From the NCBI GenBank assembly GCA_025345505.1, contig JANVCC010000018.1:7736316-7800315 (forward strand): 64,000 nt of DNA. Direction: 5' to 3'. The position numbers and the translations under genes are program-made. A model generated the notes under the pieces. That model made no database searches, had not been told where the DNA came from, and saw nothing but the letters and a program-made list of their open reading frames with translations. This DNA is from Todiramphus chloris collaris (taxonomy: Eukaryota; Chordata; Aves; Coraciiformes; Alcedinidae). Positions 10,736-21,816 of this stretch are shown piece by piece; the stretch's first letter is position 1; each line of letters opens with the position of its first letter.

Positions 10736-13128
10736 ACAGCAGATTATCTGTTTTGTCTAGTATCCAGTACCAGTGTTACTTGCTTCAGATGATGTTGCAA
10801 GAAATACTGTAGTGAGCAATTAGGGATTAACCTCTCCATAACAGAAGTTTCTTAATTCCCATCAGTTACTGATTAGCTTGTGCTCTGAAGCATGAAGGTT
10901 TATGTCCCTCATGAATTTTTGTTTAATCTAATATAATTGCAGATGTTCTTGTTATCCATATAGATGCTTATCCTGTTTTGTTTCGTTTTGTTTTTTCCTT
11001 TTGATCCTACTGTGTTCTTGGCCTCAACAATGTCCCATGGTAATAAATATTGTGGAAACATAATCTCAATCCCCAGCATTTTTCCTTAGTCTACAGTACA
11101 ATTACAGGGAAGTATATATAAAAATGGGAGTTGTGTAGATGGGAATATACACTTTGTACATAGACACTGTTTTCTAAGCAGAATTATGTGAATTCATTCA
11201 ACATCCAAATAGCAAAATACCAGACTGTTCTGTTTACTACAGAGAGCAGGATTTGTTCTGAACCTGAACTCAGGTTCCTCAACTCAGAATCCATTTTGTA
11301 GAGAAAAATATGTTTTGGGGGGCAATATATCTAATCTATGGTAGATGTCCATAAGAAGAAGGATTAAACACTCCTTGAAAGCATAACTTTCCCTCTTTTC
11401 ACTATGATACTAATTTTGACAACTATTACAGGTATAGTTTATATCAAATGTATTTAAGTCAAATTCATACGTCTTCTCATGAATTGTTAACTTCTCAAAA
11501 TTCAGTGCAAGGGCTTGGATACTTCCAGACAGTCATTTTGCCTAATAAAGTCTGGCTCTGTAAGAACCTGTCTCCACTGACTACCTGCAGAGCATAAAAC
11601 AAATTGTTTCATAACTTCATGAAAGTCACCACAGAGGTTTCTGCCTTGTCCAATCATGCCAGTTTTCCTTGTTCTGTATTTCTTAATTTATATCTTACAT
11701 ACACATGTGTACATTCTTTGTAGTAAATGTAAAGTGAGTATTTTTCTCAGTTGCTCACTTGGGCATGATTGTTCTTGGAGCCAAGGTGTCTTAGAGATGC
11801 TCTGCCTTAAACTCTGAGAAAAGAAGAAGCGTATCCTCACTGTGAATTTAATCCCCAGTTCGTGTGAGGAACTGAAGGAGAAGTAAAGGCAGAAAACCCA
11901 CTAAGTAAAAGTTAGGGATAGTACTTACTCCTGGCATCAATAGGCAACTTGGTGGAAAAATGATATGGTCAAAGACCAGTAACAGTATCTTGCTGAACAT
12001 TCTTCTTTCACCTAGAAACAGTAAAATGAGGATGACAATGCAGCAACATCCCTGACTTTTAAATTTTGCTAAAAAAAGATTTTGAGACCCAAAGATTTGT
12101 GAACCCCCTGTCATCACAAGTGCTTAATTTCCCTTTGAGAATCTCACCTTTTGCTTTTTTTGTGATCTGAGACACATAGTCCATTTTTATTTTTTAATCA
12201 GAGAGTGTGAAAGTTTAACCTCATGAATATCTATGTGCTTGAGTAGCTTTCAAATTCCCAAGGAAAGTATGATAGAAAGAAAGCTTTCCTAATTTGAACA
12301 ATAGTAAAAGAAAGACCCCTAATTCATTCATTAATCATTGCAATTTCCAAGAGAAATAGCAAAAAAAATTAAAAATATAAACCCCAAAATCAAACTGAAA
12401 CCACACACAAAAAACAAACCAGAAGGAAAAAAGTTCATATATTTCTACATGCTTACTGACATGTCAGTTCACTAAGGGGTCAGATGATGGCTAAGAACCA
12501 GAAAGGAAGAGGTGGGAGATAATCTTCCTGTTCCAGGAGCTGCTAGACCAGCTCAGCTGCTGCACCAGATCGCTCCCAGGGAGCCACAGAGTGTCTCATT
12601 TGGGTCCTTAATTTCCCGTGGATTTCAACAGAAAATTAGAAATTCCTAATGGGGATTAGATAAGTAAATAGGTTAGTGGATTTAGGCCATACATGTTAAT
12701 ATGACCTCTGTGTTTAGACTCCAAAGAAATCTGAGTTGTGACTTCCTGTCAGAAGCCATCTGTCATCTACCAGGCTGCCCCACTGATATTTGTCCTGTAG
12801 GATCTCGGAATGGCAGGCTAGAGATGGGTTTGGTGGTACATTCCATCAGAACTGAAATCTAAGATGGAAATGTTGTAACCTTTTTTTTTTTTTTTTCTTA
12901 TATTGCTGTTTAGAGAATTGAAAAATAATTTATTTCCAGAAACAAAACAGTGAAATAGTTAACCTTCTTCAAAGCTTTATTTCATCTCCTATGATAAAAT
13001 TCTGTAGTTGATGTTAATAATTTATGCAAGTTGTTTTTAGTTACCTAAGGATTAGAAAGTAATTTTGTTACAAACACATAGATAGATCTGATATTGTTAT
13101 AAGCCTTTCAGTTTACTTTTTTAACTTC
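10736..13128. other. Non-coding stretch with simple repeats
   Basis: No gene or dispersed repeat is recognised. It contains a TTTTG-rich patch at about 10976-11000, an A/C-rich patch at 12361-12421 and a run of 16 T at 12881-12896. The 89-codon minus-strand open frame at 11848-12117 shows no recognisable motif. Confidence 0.5.
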
Positions 13129-13473
13129 TAGCTGCAGCTCTGGCTGGGGAGTCTGCACCATCTACCCCAGAGGTGGCTGCTGCCTGCACCTAGATGGAGC
13201 AGCTGAAGGCAGAGGATGCAGTGCCCTTGCAGAGCCCCTTCACCCCTTTGCAGACTGGAAAGACCTGTCACATCAAGAGGGATGTTGGAGCTGAGTAAGG
13301 CAGCCTGATCTGCTCCCTGTGTAACAACCAGCACAACTAAGAAAAGGCGGTGGGTGATGGTAGTAGGGGACTCTTCTGAGAGGTACAGAGGTGCCCATCT
13401 GCTGACTTAATGCACTCTCTGGAGAGGTGTGCTGCTTACCCAGAGCTCATATCAGTGATGTTACCAAAACTCA

Positions 13474-13932
13474 TGGTAGTGGGTCTGGCTGAGCTGCTTT
13501 TCCCCATCCATCCCTCACGCTGCAGCACTGGGAGCTGGAGGGTGTTGATAACACACCCGTGTTATGGCTGCCAGTGCTCACACGGCACCAGAGGATGGGG
13601 GGCAAGATGGGGGAGGGGATACAGCCGACCTGAGCTGACCAGTGGGATATTCCATACCATATGACGTCAGCTCAACTATAAAGGGAGAAGGCAGGAGGAG
13701 GATGAGAGGGCATTCAGCTTTGTCCTTTGAGCAACTGCTACGTGTTCTGGAGCCCTGGTTCATGGACTAGGCCCAACATCACCTGCGGATGGGAAGTAGA
13801 GAATAACATCTTTACTTATCATAACCCACAGTTCTTTTCCTTTCATCTTATTCTCTCCCTGCGTGCTGTGCTGATGGAGGCTGGGGAGGAGGCTTGGTGG
13901 GTACCTGGTGCCCAGCCAGGGTAAATCTACCA
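13474..13932 (+). mobile_element. Solo LTR (459 bp) of an endogenous retrovirus inside CR1 ORF1
   Basis: The insertion begins TGGTAG and ends CTACCA, a perfect 6-base terminal inverted repeat with the TG...CA ends of retroviral LTRs. It is flanked by AACTCA (13468-13473) and TACTCA (13933-13938), a 6-base target duplication with one mismatch. Removing it restores the CR1 ORF1 sequence. Inside are a CRE-like TGACGTCA (13662-13669) and TATAAAG (13677-13683). The body resembles, in my recollection, a widespread avian LTR family, and the element at 34484-36418 is a second copy in antisense. A 6-base duplication fits class II (ERVK-like) elements. No internal viral genes are present, so it is a solo LTR. 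Confidence 0.85.
13662..13683 (+). promoter_or_regulatory. CRE and TATA box of the solo LTR
   Basis: TGACGTCA, a perfect CREB/ATF site, lies at 13662-13669 and is followed 8 bases later by TATAAAG at 13677-13683. The arrangement matches the U3 core promoter of an LTR. In the antisense copy at 36028-36418 the same position reads TGATGTAA, showing decay of the CpG. Activity is unknown. Confidence 0.6.
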
Positions 13933-14569
13933 TACTCATACACTCCACTGACTATTACTTACTGCTGTTGTTTCATGTGGGCACCAGTGACACAGCCTGG
14001 GGCAGTTTGAGGAGTGTCAAGGATTACAGAGCCCTGGAAGTGGCAATTTGGGACTCTGGAGTGCAAACTGTTTTTTCATCAATTGTCCCAGTCAAAGGGA
14101 AGAAATTTGAAAGGGCTGGTTGAATCTGGTGAATCAACAAATGGTTACAAGTTTGGTGCCATGGACAAGGGTTCAGCTACACAGACTGTGTGACTTGAGA
14201 AACCTGGTCTACTGGAGGCTGATGGGGCCCATCTGTAAGAGAAGGGGAAGAAGATGTTTGGTCATAGTCTTGCCAAGCTGGTGAAGAGAGCTTTAAACTT
14301 CAGTTACTGTGGGAGGAAGACCTCAATTCATCCCACCCCTAGCAGTTTGATGACAGTGCCAGCAACAGATACCCAGAGCTTGAAGACAGATAACAGGTCA
14401 GCCGGAGAGCACCTAAAGAGCAGCACAAAGGAATTCCAGTAACTCTGCTCCATTAGGTCCCCAGCTTAAATGCCTTTGTGCAAACACACCTACTATGGGG
14501 AATAAACAAGTAGAGTTAGAGACGTGCACACCTGCAGGACTATGGTCTTATTGGCATCACAGAGACTTA

Positions 14570-15913
14570 GTGACCAGGCTAGTCAGCCTCACCTCCATCC
14601 CTGGAAAAGTAATGGAGCAGCAATTTCTGGAGATCATATCTCAGAACATGGAAGAAAAGAAGGTTGTCAAGAGTAACCAGAATGGGTTTACCAATGGGAA
14701 GTCATGTTTGACTAATCTGAAAGCCTTCTACAATGCTGTGACTGAACGGGTAGATGCAGGGAGAATGGTGAATGTTGTCTACCTTAACTTCAGTAAGGCT
14801 TTTGACACTGTCTCCCATACATCCTTGTGAAGTTAGCTCAGGAAGTGTGATATAGAAGAGCGGACAGTGGGAAGGGTTGAGAAGTGGCTGAACAATAGAG
14901 CTCAAAGAGTTGTGATCAGTCGTGCAGGGTCCAGCTGACAACCTGTAGCTAGTGGTGTCCTGCCACAGTCAGTTCTGGGTCCAGTCTTATTCAACATCTT
15001 CATCAATGACCTGGATGAAGGGATGGAGCATACCCTCAGCAAGTTTGCTGACAATACGAAACTGGGAGGACTGGCTGATACACAGGAAGGCTGTGCTGCC
15101 ATCCAGCAAGATCTGGACTGACTGGAGAGCTGAAGAAAGACAAACCTAATGAAGTTCAAAAAGGATAACTATAGAGTCCTACACCTGGGGAGGAATCACC
15201 ATGCACCAGTATAGGTTAGGGGCTGACCTGCTGGAAGGCAGCTCCACAGAGAAGGACCTGGTAGACCATAAGTTATCCATGGGTCTGCAAAGTGTCCTTG
15301 TGCCCAAGAAAGCCAACCATTTTCTGGAGTTCATAAAGAAGACTATGTACAGCAGGTCAAGGGAGGTTCTCCTCCCCCTCTACACTTCCCTGGTGAAACC
15401 ACATCTGGAGTATTGTGTCCAGTTCTGGTCTCTCTAGTTCAAGAAAAGTAGGGAAATACCAGGGAGAGTCCAACAGAGACTGCAATGATGATGAAGGGAC
15501 TGGAACATCTCTCTTATGATGAAACTCTGAGAGAAATGGGGCTCTTTAGCCTGGAGAAGAGGAGACTGAGAGGAGATCTTATTAATGTTTATGAATCTCT
15601 GAAGGGCGGGTGTCAAGTAGAAGAAGACAGTCCATTTTCAATGGTGCCCTGTGATAGGACGAGGGTCAGTAGTCACAAACTAGAACACAGGAAGTTCCAC
15701 CTCAACATGAGGAAAAAATTCTTTCCTGTGAGGGTGACAGAGACTGGGACAGGCTGCCCAGAGAGGTTGAGGAGTCTCCTTCTCTGGAGACTTTCAAAAC
15801 CTTCCTGGATCTGTTCCTGTGTGTCCTGTCCTGGGTTATCCTGCTCTGGAAGGGGGATTGACTTGATGATCTTCAGAAGTCCCCTCCAACCTCTACTATT
15901 CTATGATTCTATT
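14570..15913 (+). mobile_element. Inner CR1 LINE inserted in the endonuclease of the outer CR1
   Basis: This is a 5'-truncated plus-strand CR1 that starts inside the reverse transcriptase (SLTSIPGKVMEQ at about 14585) and runs to a clear octamer tail (ATTCTATGATTCTATT, 15898-15913). It is about 1.34 kb. The outer CR1 is interrupted exactly here: its endonuclease reads up to LIGITET at about 14566 and continues at 15914. The C-terminus has the HRKFHLNMRKKFF wording also seen in the copies at 5540-5905 and 35725-36027, so these belong to one subfamily. The open frame at 14495-14830 that joins endonuclease to reverse transcriptase codons is a by-product of this insertion. Confidence 0.85.
14585..15890 (+). 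pseudogene. CR1 ORF2 reverse transcriptase and C-terminal remnant
   Basis: The reading spans several frames. It contains QNGFTNGKSCLTNL (about 14675-14720), motif A as YLNFSKAFD (about 14780-14806, first catalytic aspartate changed to asparagine), [12 protein letters not shown] (14985-15025) and motif C as FADNTK (15044-15061, second aspartate of the DD pair changed to asparagine). It continues with HLEYCVQFW (about 15400-15430) and [28 protein letters not shown] (in two stretches, 15497-15585). Both catalytic positions are damaged, and there are several stops. Confidence 0.8.
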
Positions 15914-16960
15914 GGGATGGCTCCTGTGACCAGAGTGTGGGAATGAAAGGATACAGGCTCTTTAGGAGGGACAGGGAGGGGAGATGATAAGTGTTTGTCA
16001 CCCTCTACGTTAGTGCCCAGCTGGAGTGCATGGATCTCCAGCTGGAGATGGATGAGAAGCCAATTGAGAGTTTATGAGTCAGGATTAAAGGAACGGTACG
16101 TACAAGTGACATTATAATGTCGGTCTGCTACAGGTCATCTGATCAGGAAGACTGGTGGGTGAGGCCCTCTATAGACAGACAGGACCAGCCTCACATTCAC
16201 AAGCTCTCATCCTCAAGGGAGATTTCAGCCACCCTGATATCTATTACGGGGGCAATGCAGATTGAAGTTGCTAAGCCTCTATCCATTTACTTAAGAAGTT
16301 ATGGCAGTTCAGTGAAGTTCCCACCAACCAGAAAAGGGAAAACACAACCCCTATTTTTAAAAAGGAGAAAAAGGAAGACCTGGGGAATTACAGGCCATTC
16401 AGTCTCATCCCTGTGCCTGGCAAGATCATGGAGCAGGCATGTGGAGAATAAGTATATGATTGGTGACAGACAACATGGTTTCACTAAGGGCAAATCATGC
16501 CTGACAAATTTGATGCCCTTCTATGATGGGGTTACAGCATTGGTGTATAATAAAAGAGCAACTGACATCATGTACATGGACTTCTGCAAAGCATTTGGCA
16601 CTGTCCCACATGACATCCTTGTCTGTAAATTGGAGAGACATGGATTTGACCACTCGATGGATAAAGAATTGGCTAAACAGTCTCACTCAAAGAATTATGG
16701 TGAACAGCATGATGTTCAGGTGGAGATCAATGATGAGTGGCATTCCTCAGGAGTTGATATTGAGACTGGTGCTGTTTAACATCTTAGTTGGTGACATGGA
16801 CAGTGGGATCGAATGCACCCTCAGCAAGTTTACTGATGATACCAAGCTGTGTGGTGCAGTCAACACAGTGGAGGGAAGGGATGCCATACAGAGGGACCTG
16901 GACAGGCTTGAGAGGTGGACCTGTGCAAACCTCATGATGTGCAACAAGTCCAAGTGAAAA
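15914..16960 (+). pseudogene. Outer CR1 ORF2: endonuclease and reverse transcriptase remnant
   Basis: This continues the ORF2 of the outer CR1 after the inner CR1. Endonuclease pieces are GYRLFRRD (about 15945-15970), MSVCYRSSDQEDW (16117-16155) and GDFSHPDIYY in a shifted frame (about 16218-16248). After an internal deletion the reverse transcriptase begins with EDLGNYRPFSLIPVPGKIME across frames (16373-16435). Motif A reads YMDFCKAFG (about 16570-16597) and motif C reads FTDDTK (16829-16846) with both aspartates intact. RDAIQRDLDRLERW follows at 16878-16920. Many stops and frameshifts mark it as long dead. Confidence 0.78.
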
Positions 16961-17438
16961 GTTATGCACACAGGTCAGAGCAAACCTAAGCACAAATACA
17001 GACTGGGCAATAAGTGGTCTGAGAGCAACCCTGAGGAGAAGGACTTGGGGTATTGGTTGATAAGAAGCTCAGCATGAGCTTGCAATATATGTTTGTAGCC
17101 CAGTAAGCCAACCATATCTTGGGCTGCATCAAAAGACCAGCAGGTCGAGGAAGGTGATTGTCCCCCTTTACTCTGCTCCCATGAGATTTTACCCAGAGTA
17201 ATGTGTTCAGTCCTGGGGTCCCCAGCATAAGAACAAGCAGGTCCAGAGGAGGCCACAAAGATGATCAGAGGGCTGGAACACCTCTCCTATGAGAACAGGC
17301 TGAGAGTTGTAATTGTTCAGCCTGGAGAACGGAAAACTCCAGAGAGACTTTATAACATCCTTCCTACTACTTAAAGGCTGTCCATAGAAAAAGTATTGAC
17401 GGACTCTTTATCAGGGAGTGTAGTTATAGGACAAGGCC

Positions 17439-17786
17439 TGTGGATGATGAAAAGATGCTAGCAGAGGGATTTTCTCAGGTTCTCACAATATTTGGTGAGA
17501 GTCCTGCCTTTCTCACACAAGTTATGAAAAACAGTAGGATGTTTTTGGTAAGCTGGACCAACACCTGGTGTTTTGCTAAGTTCTGTTTATGGTGTATTGG
17601 AAAAATATTTTGAAATGGGTGCTGTGGGACTTTAGCCAGTCACCCTAGGAGATGGGTGATCACTGACCAATCGCCTTATGGGGCTGGGGTATATAAAATG
17701 GGGTTATAAATTAATAAATTTCTTGGCCTTCTCTTGCTGAATTTATGTGTTGCTGCATCTCTCCGCTCCTGGTATTAACAGCGACA
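17439..17786 (+). mobile_element. Solo LTR (348 bp) with perfect 6-base target duplication
   Basis: The element begins TGTGGATG and ends AGCGACA, and is flanked on both sides by AAGGCC (17433-17438 and 17787-17792). Deleting it plus one duplication restores an uninterrupted CR1 C-terminal region (AGGACAAGG then CCTAATGGC in the host CR1). It contains a CCAAT box (17667-17671), a TATA box (17690-17697) and a polyadenylation signal AATAAA (17713-17718), in that order, followed by about 70 bases to the end, a compact U3-R-U5 layout. The 6-base duplication fits an ERVK-like class II element. The perfect duplication suggests it is younger than the LTR at 13474-13932. No internal retroviral sequence remains. 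Confidence 0.9.
17667..17718 (+). promoter_or_regulatory. CCAAT, TATA and poly(A) signals of the solo LTR
   Basis: CCAAT at 17667-17671, TATATAAAA at 17690-17698 and AATAAA at 17713-17718 are spaced as in a short LTR, with the poly(A) signal only about 20 bases after the TATA box. Such overlap of promoter and polyadenylation signals is known from compact avian LTRs. Activity is not established. Confidence 0.6.
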
Positions 17787-18040
17787 AAGGCCTAATGGCT
17801 TTAAACTTAAAGAGGGTAGATTTATATTAGATGTAAAGAAGAACTTCTTCACTGTGGGATTGGTGAGTCACTGGAACAGGTTGCCCAGAGAGGTTGTGGG
17901 TATTTCATCCCTGGATGTGTCCAAGGCCAGATTGGATGGGGCTTTAAGCAACCTTATCTAGTGGAAAGTGTTCCTATGCATGGCAAGGGTTTAGAACTAA
18001 ATGATCTTTCAGGTCCTTTCCGACCCAAATCATTCTACTT

Positions 18041-19558
18041 TAGTTTTCCAATTGCAGTCTCATAATTTTAATTAATATATCAATACATAGGAATATATAT
18101 TGTAATAACATTTGATTGGATTTATCCTGACTTGTTTTGCTGTCACTGAGCAATAAGGAACCAGGATTATTAGAAATGTACAAGGACGTTAACTGGTGAA
18201 CCTGAAGTCTGACTGGCTATTCTTCATTAATGCTGGGTCTCAGAATGCATAGTTAAGATAGGTGAGAACTGTGACCACAACTTTGTTTTGTGTCTCTCAA
18301 AATGTGAGCTAAAATGGCTGATGACTGTTAATGATATCAAGTTTCAAAAGTTTTTATCCCAGACAACAAAAAACATGCCCTGTGTATGGCTTCAGCAGGA
18401 GTGGCATAATAATGGTAGATTTTTGTTTAAATGGATCTGACGGTAGATTGCTTGGATTAAGTATGATTTGTCTTATTTTCAGTTGAAGAAAGTAGCCGTT
18501 ATTTTGCAGTAACATTTAATAAAGGTATTCTACAAAACAATCAATGGTGTTATATTGTGTTTCTGTTACAACATCAGTAATGGAAAATGACAACCTAAAA
18601 AATAAGGTGAAATCAAGATGTTTTTATTTAGAGAAATAATTTTGATTTCCCAGAAAGTGATAAGCCCATCACTGTATGTTACTTTGCATTTACTTCTGAA
18701 AATACAACATAATGATATTGTCTATGTCTGCTTAATTCTGTTTGACAATAACAAAATAAACTTGCTATTGTTTATTAGAGATATTCAGAGAAGACAACTA
18801 ACTTATCTTTGATTTGAATTTCAAATACAACCTTTTGAAAAAACATAGCCAGGGATATTAATCTAAAATATTGATAAGAAATTTACATTTGAGAATATGT
18901 AATTGTAGTCACTGCTCTCATATTAATCATCACTTGCTGTTTGCTTTTTGGAAATTACAATTTTTGTTAGAATTAAAACCGCAAAGAGCTGACACTCTCA
19001 GGTGTATTTCAGCATACATTATTTTTGCGTATGAAAGAATAAATGCATAGAGGTATTTGAAAGCAAAACAAAACAAAGTAAAAAAGTATCTTTATTTTAG
19101 AAATACCTTCCATTGTTCACAGAAGGAACAGCTTCTTGATCATAAAGTCTTTAGACTCTTAAATTTGACCAATTATAGCTTACTTTTAAATTATACCTAA
19201 TTGAAGAAAAAATCATGGGTTTATACATCTGGAAGATTTATTAAAAAACATATAAAAGAGGTTCTTTGACAATCTCTCAATTAAATAAAACTTTGGTGAT
19301 GGAAGAAGAGATGAAGGAGGAATGAGAAATTCAGACTATTTTATTACCATATAAGGAAGGTCATATTTTTGTCTTAAATACATGGTGAGTAGTTGCAGTG
19401 AAGACAGAGGTAGACTTTTTAAAGAAGTGCACTGTAGTAGGATGAGAAGCAACAACACAATTTTCTTCAAGGAAAATTCTGCTTTAAATAATAGGAACAT
19501 TTTTTTCCCATTTTGTTTCCCTTTTTTTTTTGTTGTTCTTTTTCAACAAAGGCATTCT
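18041..19558. other. AT-rich non-coding stretch
   Basis: I see no gene, repeat or motif that I can support. Open frames are at most about 75 codons and lack recognisable sequence. Confidence 0.5.
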
Positions 19559-19741
19559 AAACAGGAAAGGATTGCCCAGGGAGCCTGTGAAACATTCATC
19601 CTTGGTTAAGCAAGGGTCAGAGGGACCTGACTTAACTTTGAATTTGGATTTAACTTTGAAGTTAGTCCTGCTTTGAGCAGGAGATTGGATCACATGACCC
19701 CTGACATCCCTTCCTGTCTAAACTGTTCTGAGTTTATGGTT
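19559..19741 (+). mobile_element. Old CR1 LINE 3' end fragment
   Basis: The plus strand shows CR1 3' phrases in decayed form: GGATTGCCCAGGGAGCCTGTG, then CATCCTTGG, CCTGCTTTGAGCAGGAGATTGGATC and CCCTTCCTGTCTAAACTGTTCTG. The wording with TTTGAGCAGG fits an older CR1 subfamily than those around it. The tail octamer is reduced to CTGAGTTTATGG. It is about 180 bases. Confidence 0.7.
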
Positions 19742-19837
19742 TCAAATAAATGTAGCCTCAAAATCAAAATAACAAATTGGAAGAGAGCTCAATATAAATT
19801 ACAGTTCAAATAAGTGGTATGGGATGTGAAATTTAAA

Positions 19838-19915
19838 TTCACAGAATCACACAGTTGGAAAAGACCTCTAAGATCATCACTTCCAACCATCAACATCTCA
19901 CCATCCCAAATTAAC
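19838..19915 (-). mobile_element. CR1 LINE 3' tail fragment
   Basis: Reading the minus strand, this is the last 75 bases of a CR1. On the plus strand it appears as TCACAGAATCACACAG followed by TTGGAAAAGACCTCTAAGATCATC and TTCCAACC. The phrase is shared with the 3' end of the element at 38865. It is too short to assign further. Confidence 0.75.
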
Positions 19916-20582
19916 ACAATGTAAAAAGGAGCAATGTTCTGTTCAGTCTTGGCCTCATACTTGATTTATTACAGTATTGTGTTTTCAACTGTACAACTTG
20001 CAGTTACCTGGGAAAATTCCTGGAGTTTAGCAATGCAAAACATATATGTTTGATATGATGATAGAGCTAAATTTACTCCACAACCCTTCTCTTCTTCTGC
20101 AGTGCTAAAACCTATGGCCTCTCAAGCTTTCCCTGTCTGCACCACAGAGATAACTTACTCATTTTTGTTGGGGGGGAAAAAAAAAAAAAAGTCCAGGTTT
20201 GAAACACATCAACAGAGAAGAGCTTTCAAGTATAACACAAGATCTGTATGCAGCTGCAAGTTCTATTTATAAGGGTAGTGTCCATGGACACTGATGTAGG
20301 ACAATGGATTTTGGGACAGGCAACATCGTTTGAACGAGGATTGGTTGGTCATGTATGTTAGATTAAATATATATACAAGTATGTTGATAAATTTGAATTG
20401 TACTCCTTCTATTTGCCTCATAAACCTGGAATCAATTTGTTTATGATTAAGATAGGTTGAATAAATACACTGCCTAGTGATAAGAGTATTTTTCCTTCTC
20501 AAAAGGTGCAGACAGACAATGATTGCAGATATCTTCATGAAATCCATCAGAAAAATAACTAGTTATCACAAGGAAAAATTCA

Positions 20583-20682
20583 TGACTGGACTTATTATTA
20601 TTAACTTATATTATATATCATATAATACAATTATAGATATAATTATATAAATATATAATATATATAAATATTATAACTTATT
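20583..20682. repeat. AT-rich low-complexity tract
   Basis: The tract is almost pure A/T, dominated by TATA and ATAT runs that are partly self-complementary, so it could extrude as a cruciform or slip in replication. There is no sign that it belongs to a larger element. Confidence 0.75.
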
Positions 20683-21816
20683 TATGATGCTTTTAGCTTG
20701 AACCATAAATTTATCACGAGTGGACAAAGCAAGCCAAGTAAATGAAAGAATCAGATCTATTACATTGACTTCAGGATACATCTGAAATGCCAGTGTATTT
20801 TATTCAACATCTCACATGTTATGATTCAGAGACACAATGTGAATTTCTTTTATCATGCAAGCTAATGATCATTTTCACAAATGTCTTTACGTAATTTCCT
20901 TCCTTCTTTGAAGTATCAAGTTCTGGGATTTCTTTAGGAGGAAAAAGAGTTTGAAGTCCTGTTGTCTTTGAATGATAACGTAGATGGATGGATAAATATT
21001 TATTGAATCTACATTATTGTGTATATATATAAAGGATTGTGTTGAGAAGCCTGTTTAATGAACTGTATATTTTGGATAACTTCTGAAGCATTTTAAGAAA
21101 TATGATCACTTCTATTGATTTTAGGATACTAATACATCATATTTTCCTCATATATTTTGTAGAATATTCTCACTACTGTTACTGAAATATATTTAGCAAA
21201 TCATCAATTATTTCTTTAGACTTCTGAGATAATATAAGTTCCAGTGTTCTACTAAATGGCTGTGAGATTATTAGTTTGTCATCTTTCATGATTTTTTCAA
21301 TACAAGAGAATGGTTAAAAGGCACATGCAGCTGTTTACAGCTATTTCTGTTTTCATGCCTCAACAAAAAGTTGGTTGTATATTGGTACCTTTCCAGATCT
21401 TTGTTGAACTCCAGATTTGTCAGCTGCTTGGCTTTTACAAAAGCTCCCAGACTCAGCATCAAGTCTGATTGTTCTTGTAAGAATTGCACAATGTATGTAG
21501 GAAGTACTTCTTGGAAAATTTGGTAATGAAGTAATGCCTTATCGCAAAAAAAGATTTTTCAGTATGAGTTAACAGAAATACTATATGAAAAATATTGATT
21601 TTTCACATTCAACAGATAAGAAAATTTCTGGATGAATTGGTAATCATCATTGTCACCCTAAAGTGCTCAGCTCTAGGGAAGGAACTCATCAGGCTGATGC
21701 ACATTCCTTAAGGTATCTCTATACATAGACAGGGGTTTATTTGGTGTCTCTACTGAGATTAGCAACCCCCACCATGCTGAACAGAAGAAAATGCATGTGA
21801 AGGAGATGTAAAGATT

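Larger units (their letters stand above)
13340..14450 (+). pseudogene. CR1 ORF1 esterase-like domain, split by an LTR
   Basis: This is the ORF1 remnant of the outer CR1. Before the LTR the plus strand reads VVGDSSER (GDS nucleophile block at about 13356-13380) and, in shifted frames, GEVCCL-like sequence. After the LTR it reads DYYLLLLFHVGTSDT (13950-13995, the block III region), FSSIVPV (about 14075-14095), and EADGAHLS-type sequence followed by MFGHSLAKLVKRALN (14210-14300). Serine, the block III aspartate and the D-x-x-H histidine are therefore all still readable, but across several frames and stops. Compared with the copy at 8295-9370 the catalytic set is more complete while the reading frame is worse. 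It is not expressible as read. Confidence 0.75.
13129..18040 (+). mobile_element. Outer CR1 LINE broken by three nested insertions
   Basis: One old plus-strand CR1 accounts for four separated segments: about 13129-13473 and 13933-14569 (ORF1 and the first codons of the endonuclease), 15914-17438 (rest of ORF2) and 17787-18040 (C-terminus and 3' UTR). The proof is continuity across each insertion. ORF1 esterase blocks flank the LTR at 13474-13932. The endonuclease reads LIGITET before 14570 and resumes with GATGGCTCC (DGS, after the tryptophans) at about 15914. The C-terminal region breaks after AGGACAAGGCC and resumes with CTAATGGCTTTAAAC. Without insertions it is about 2.75 kb, so it also carries internal deletions, notably between endonuclease and reverse transcriptase near 16240-16340. 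The 3' octamer tail has decayed. Confidence 0.85.

Noticed and set aside
14495-14830. A 111-codon frame that looks like a CR1 endonuclease-reverse transcriptase fusion
   Set aside because: It arises where the inner CR1 (14570-15913) lands in the endonuclease of the outer CR1; the outer frame resumes at 15914, so this is an insertion junction, not an internal deletion or a chimeric gene.
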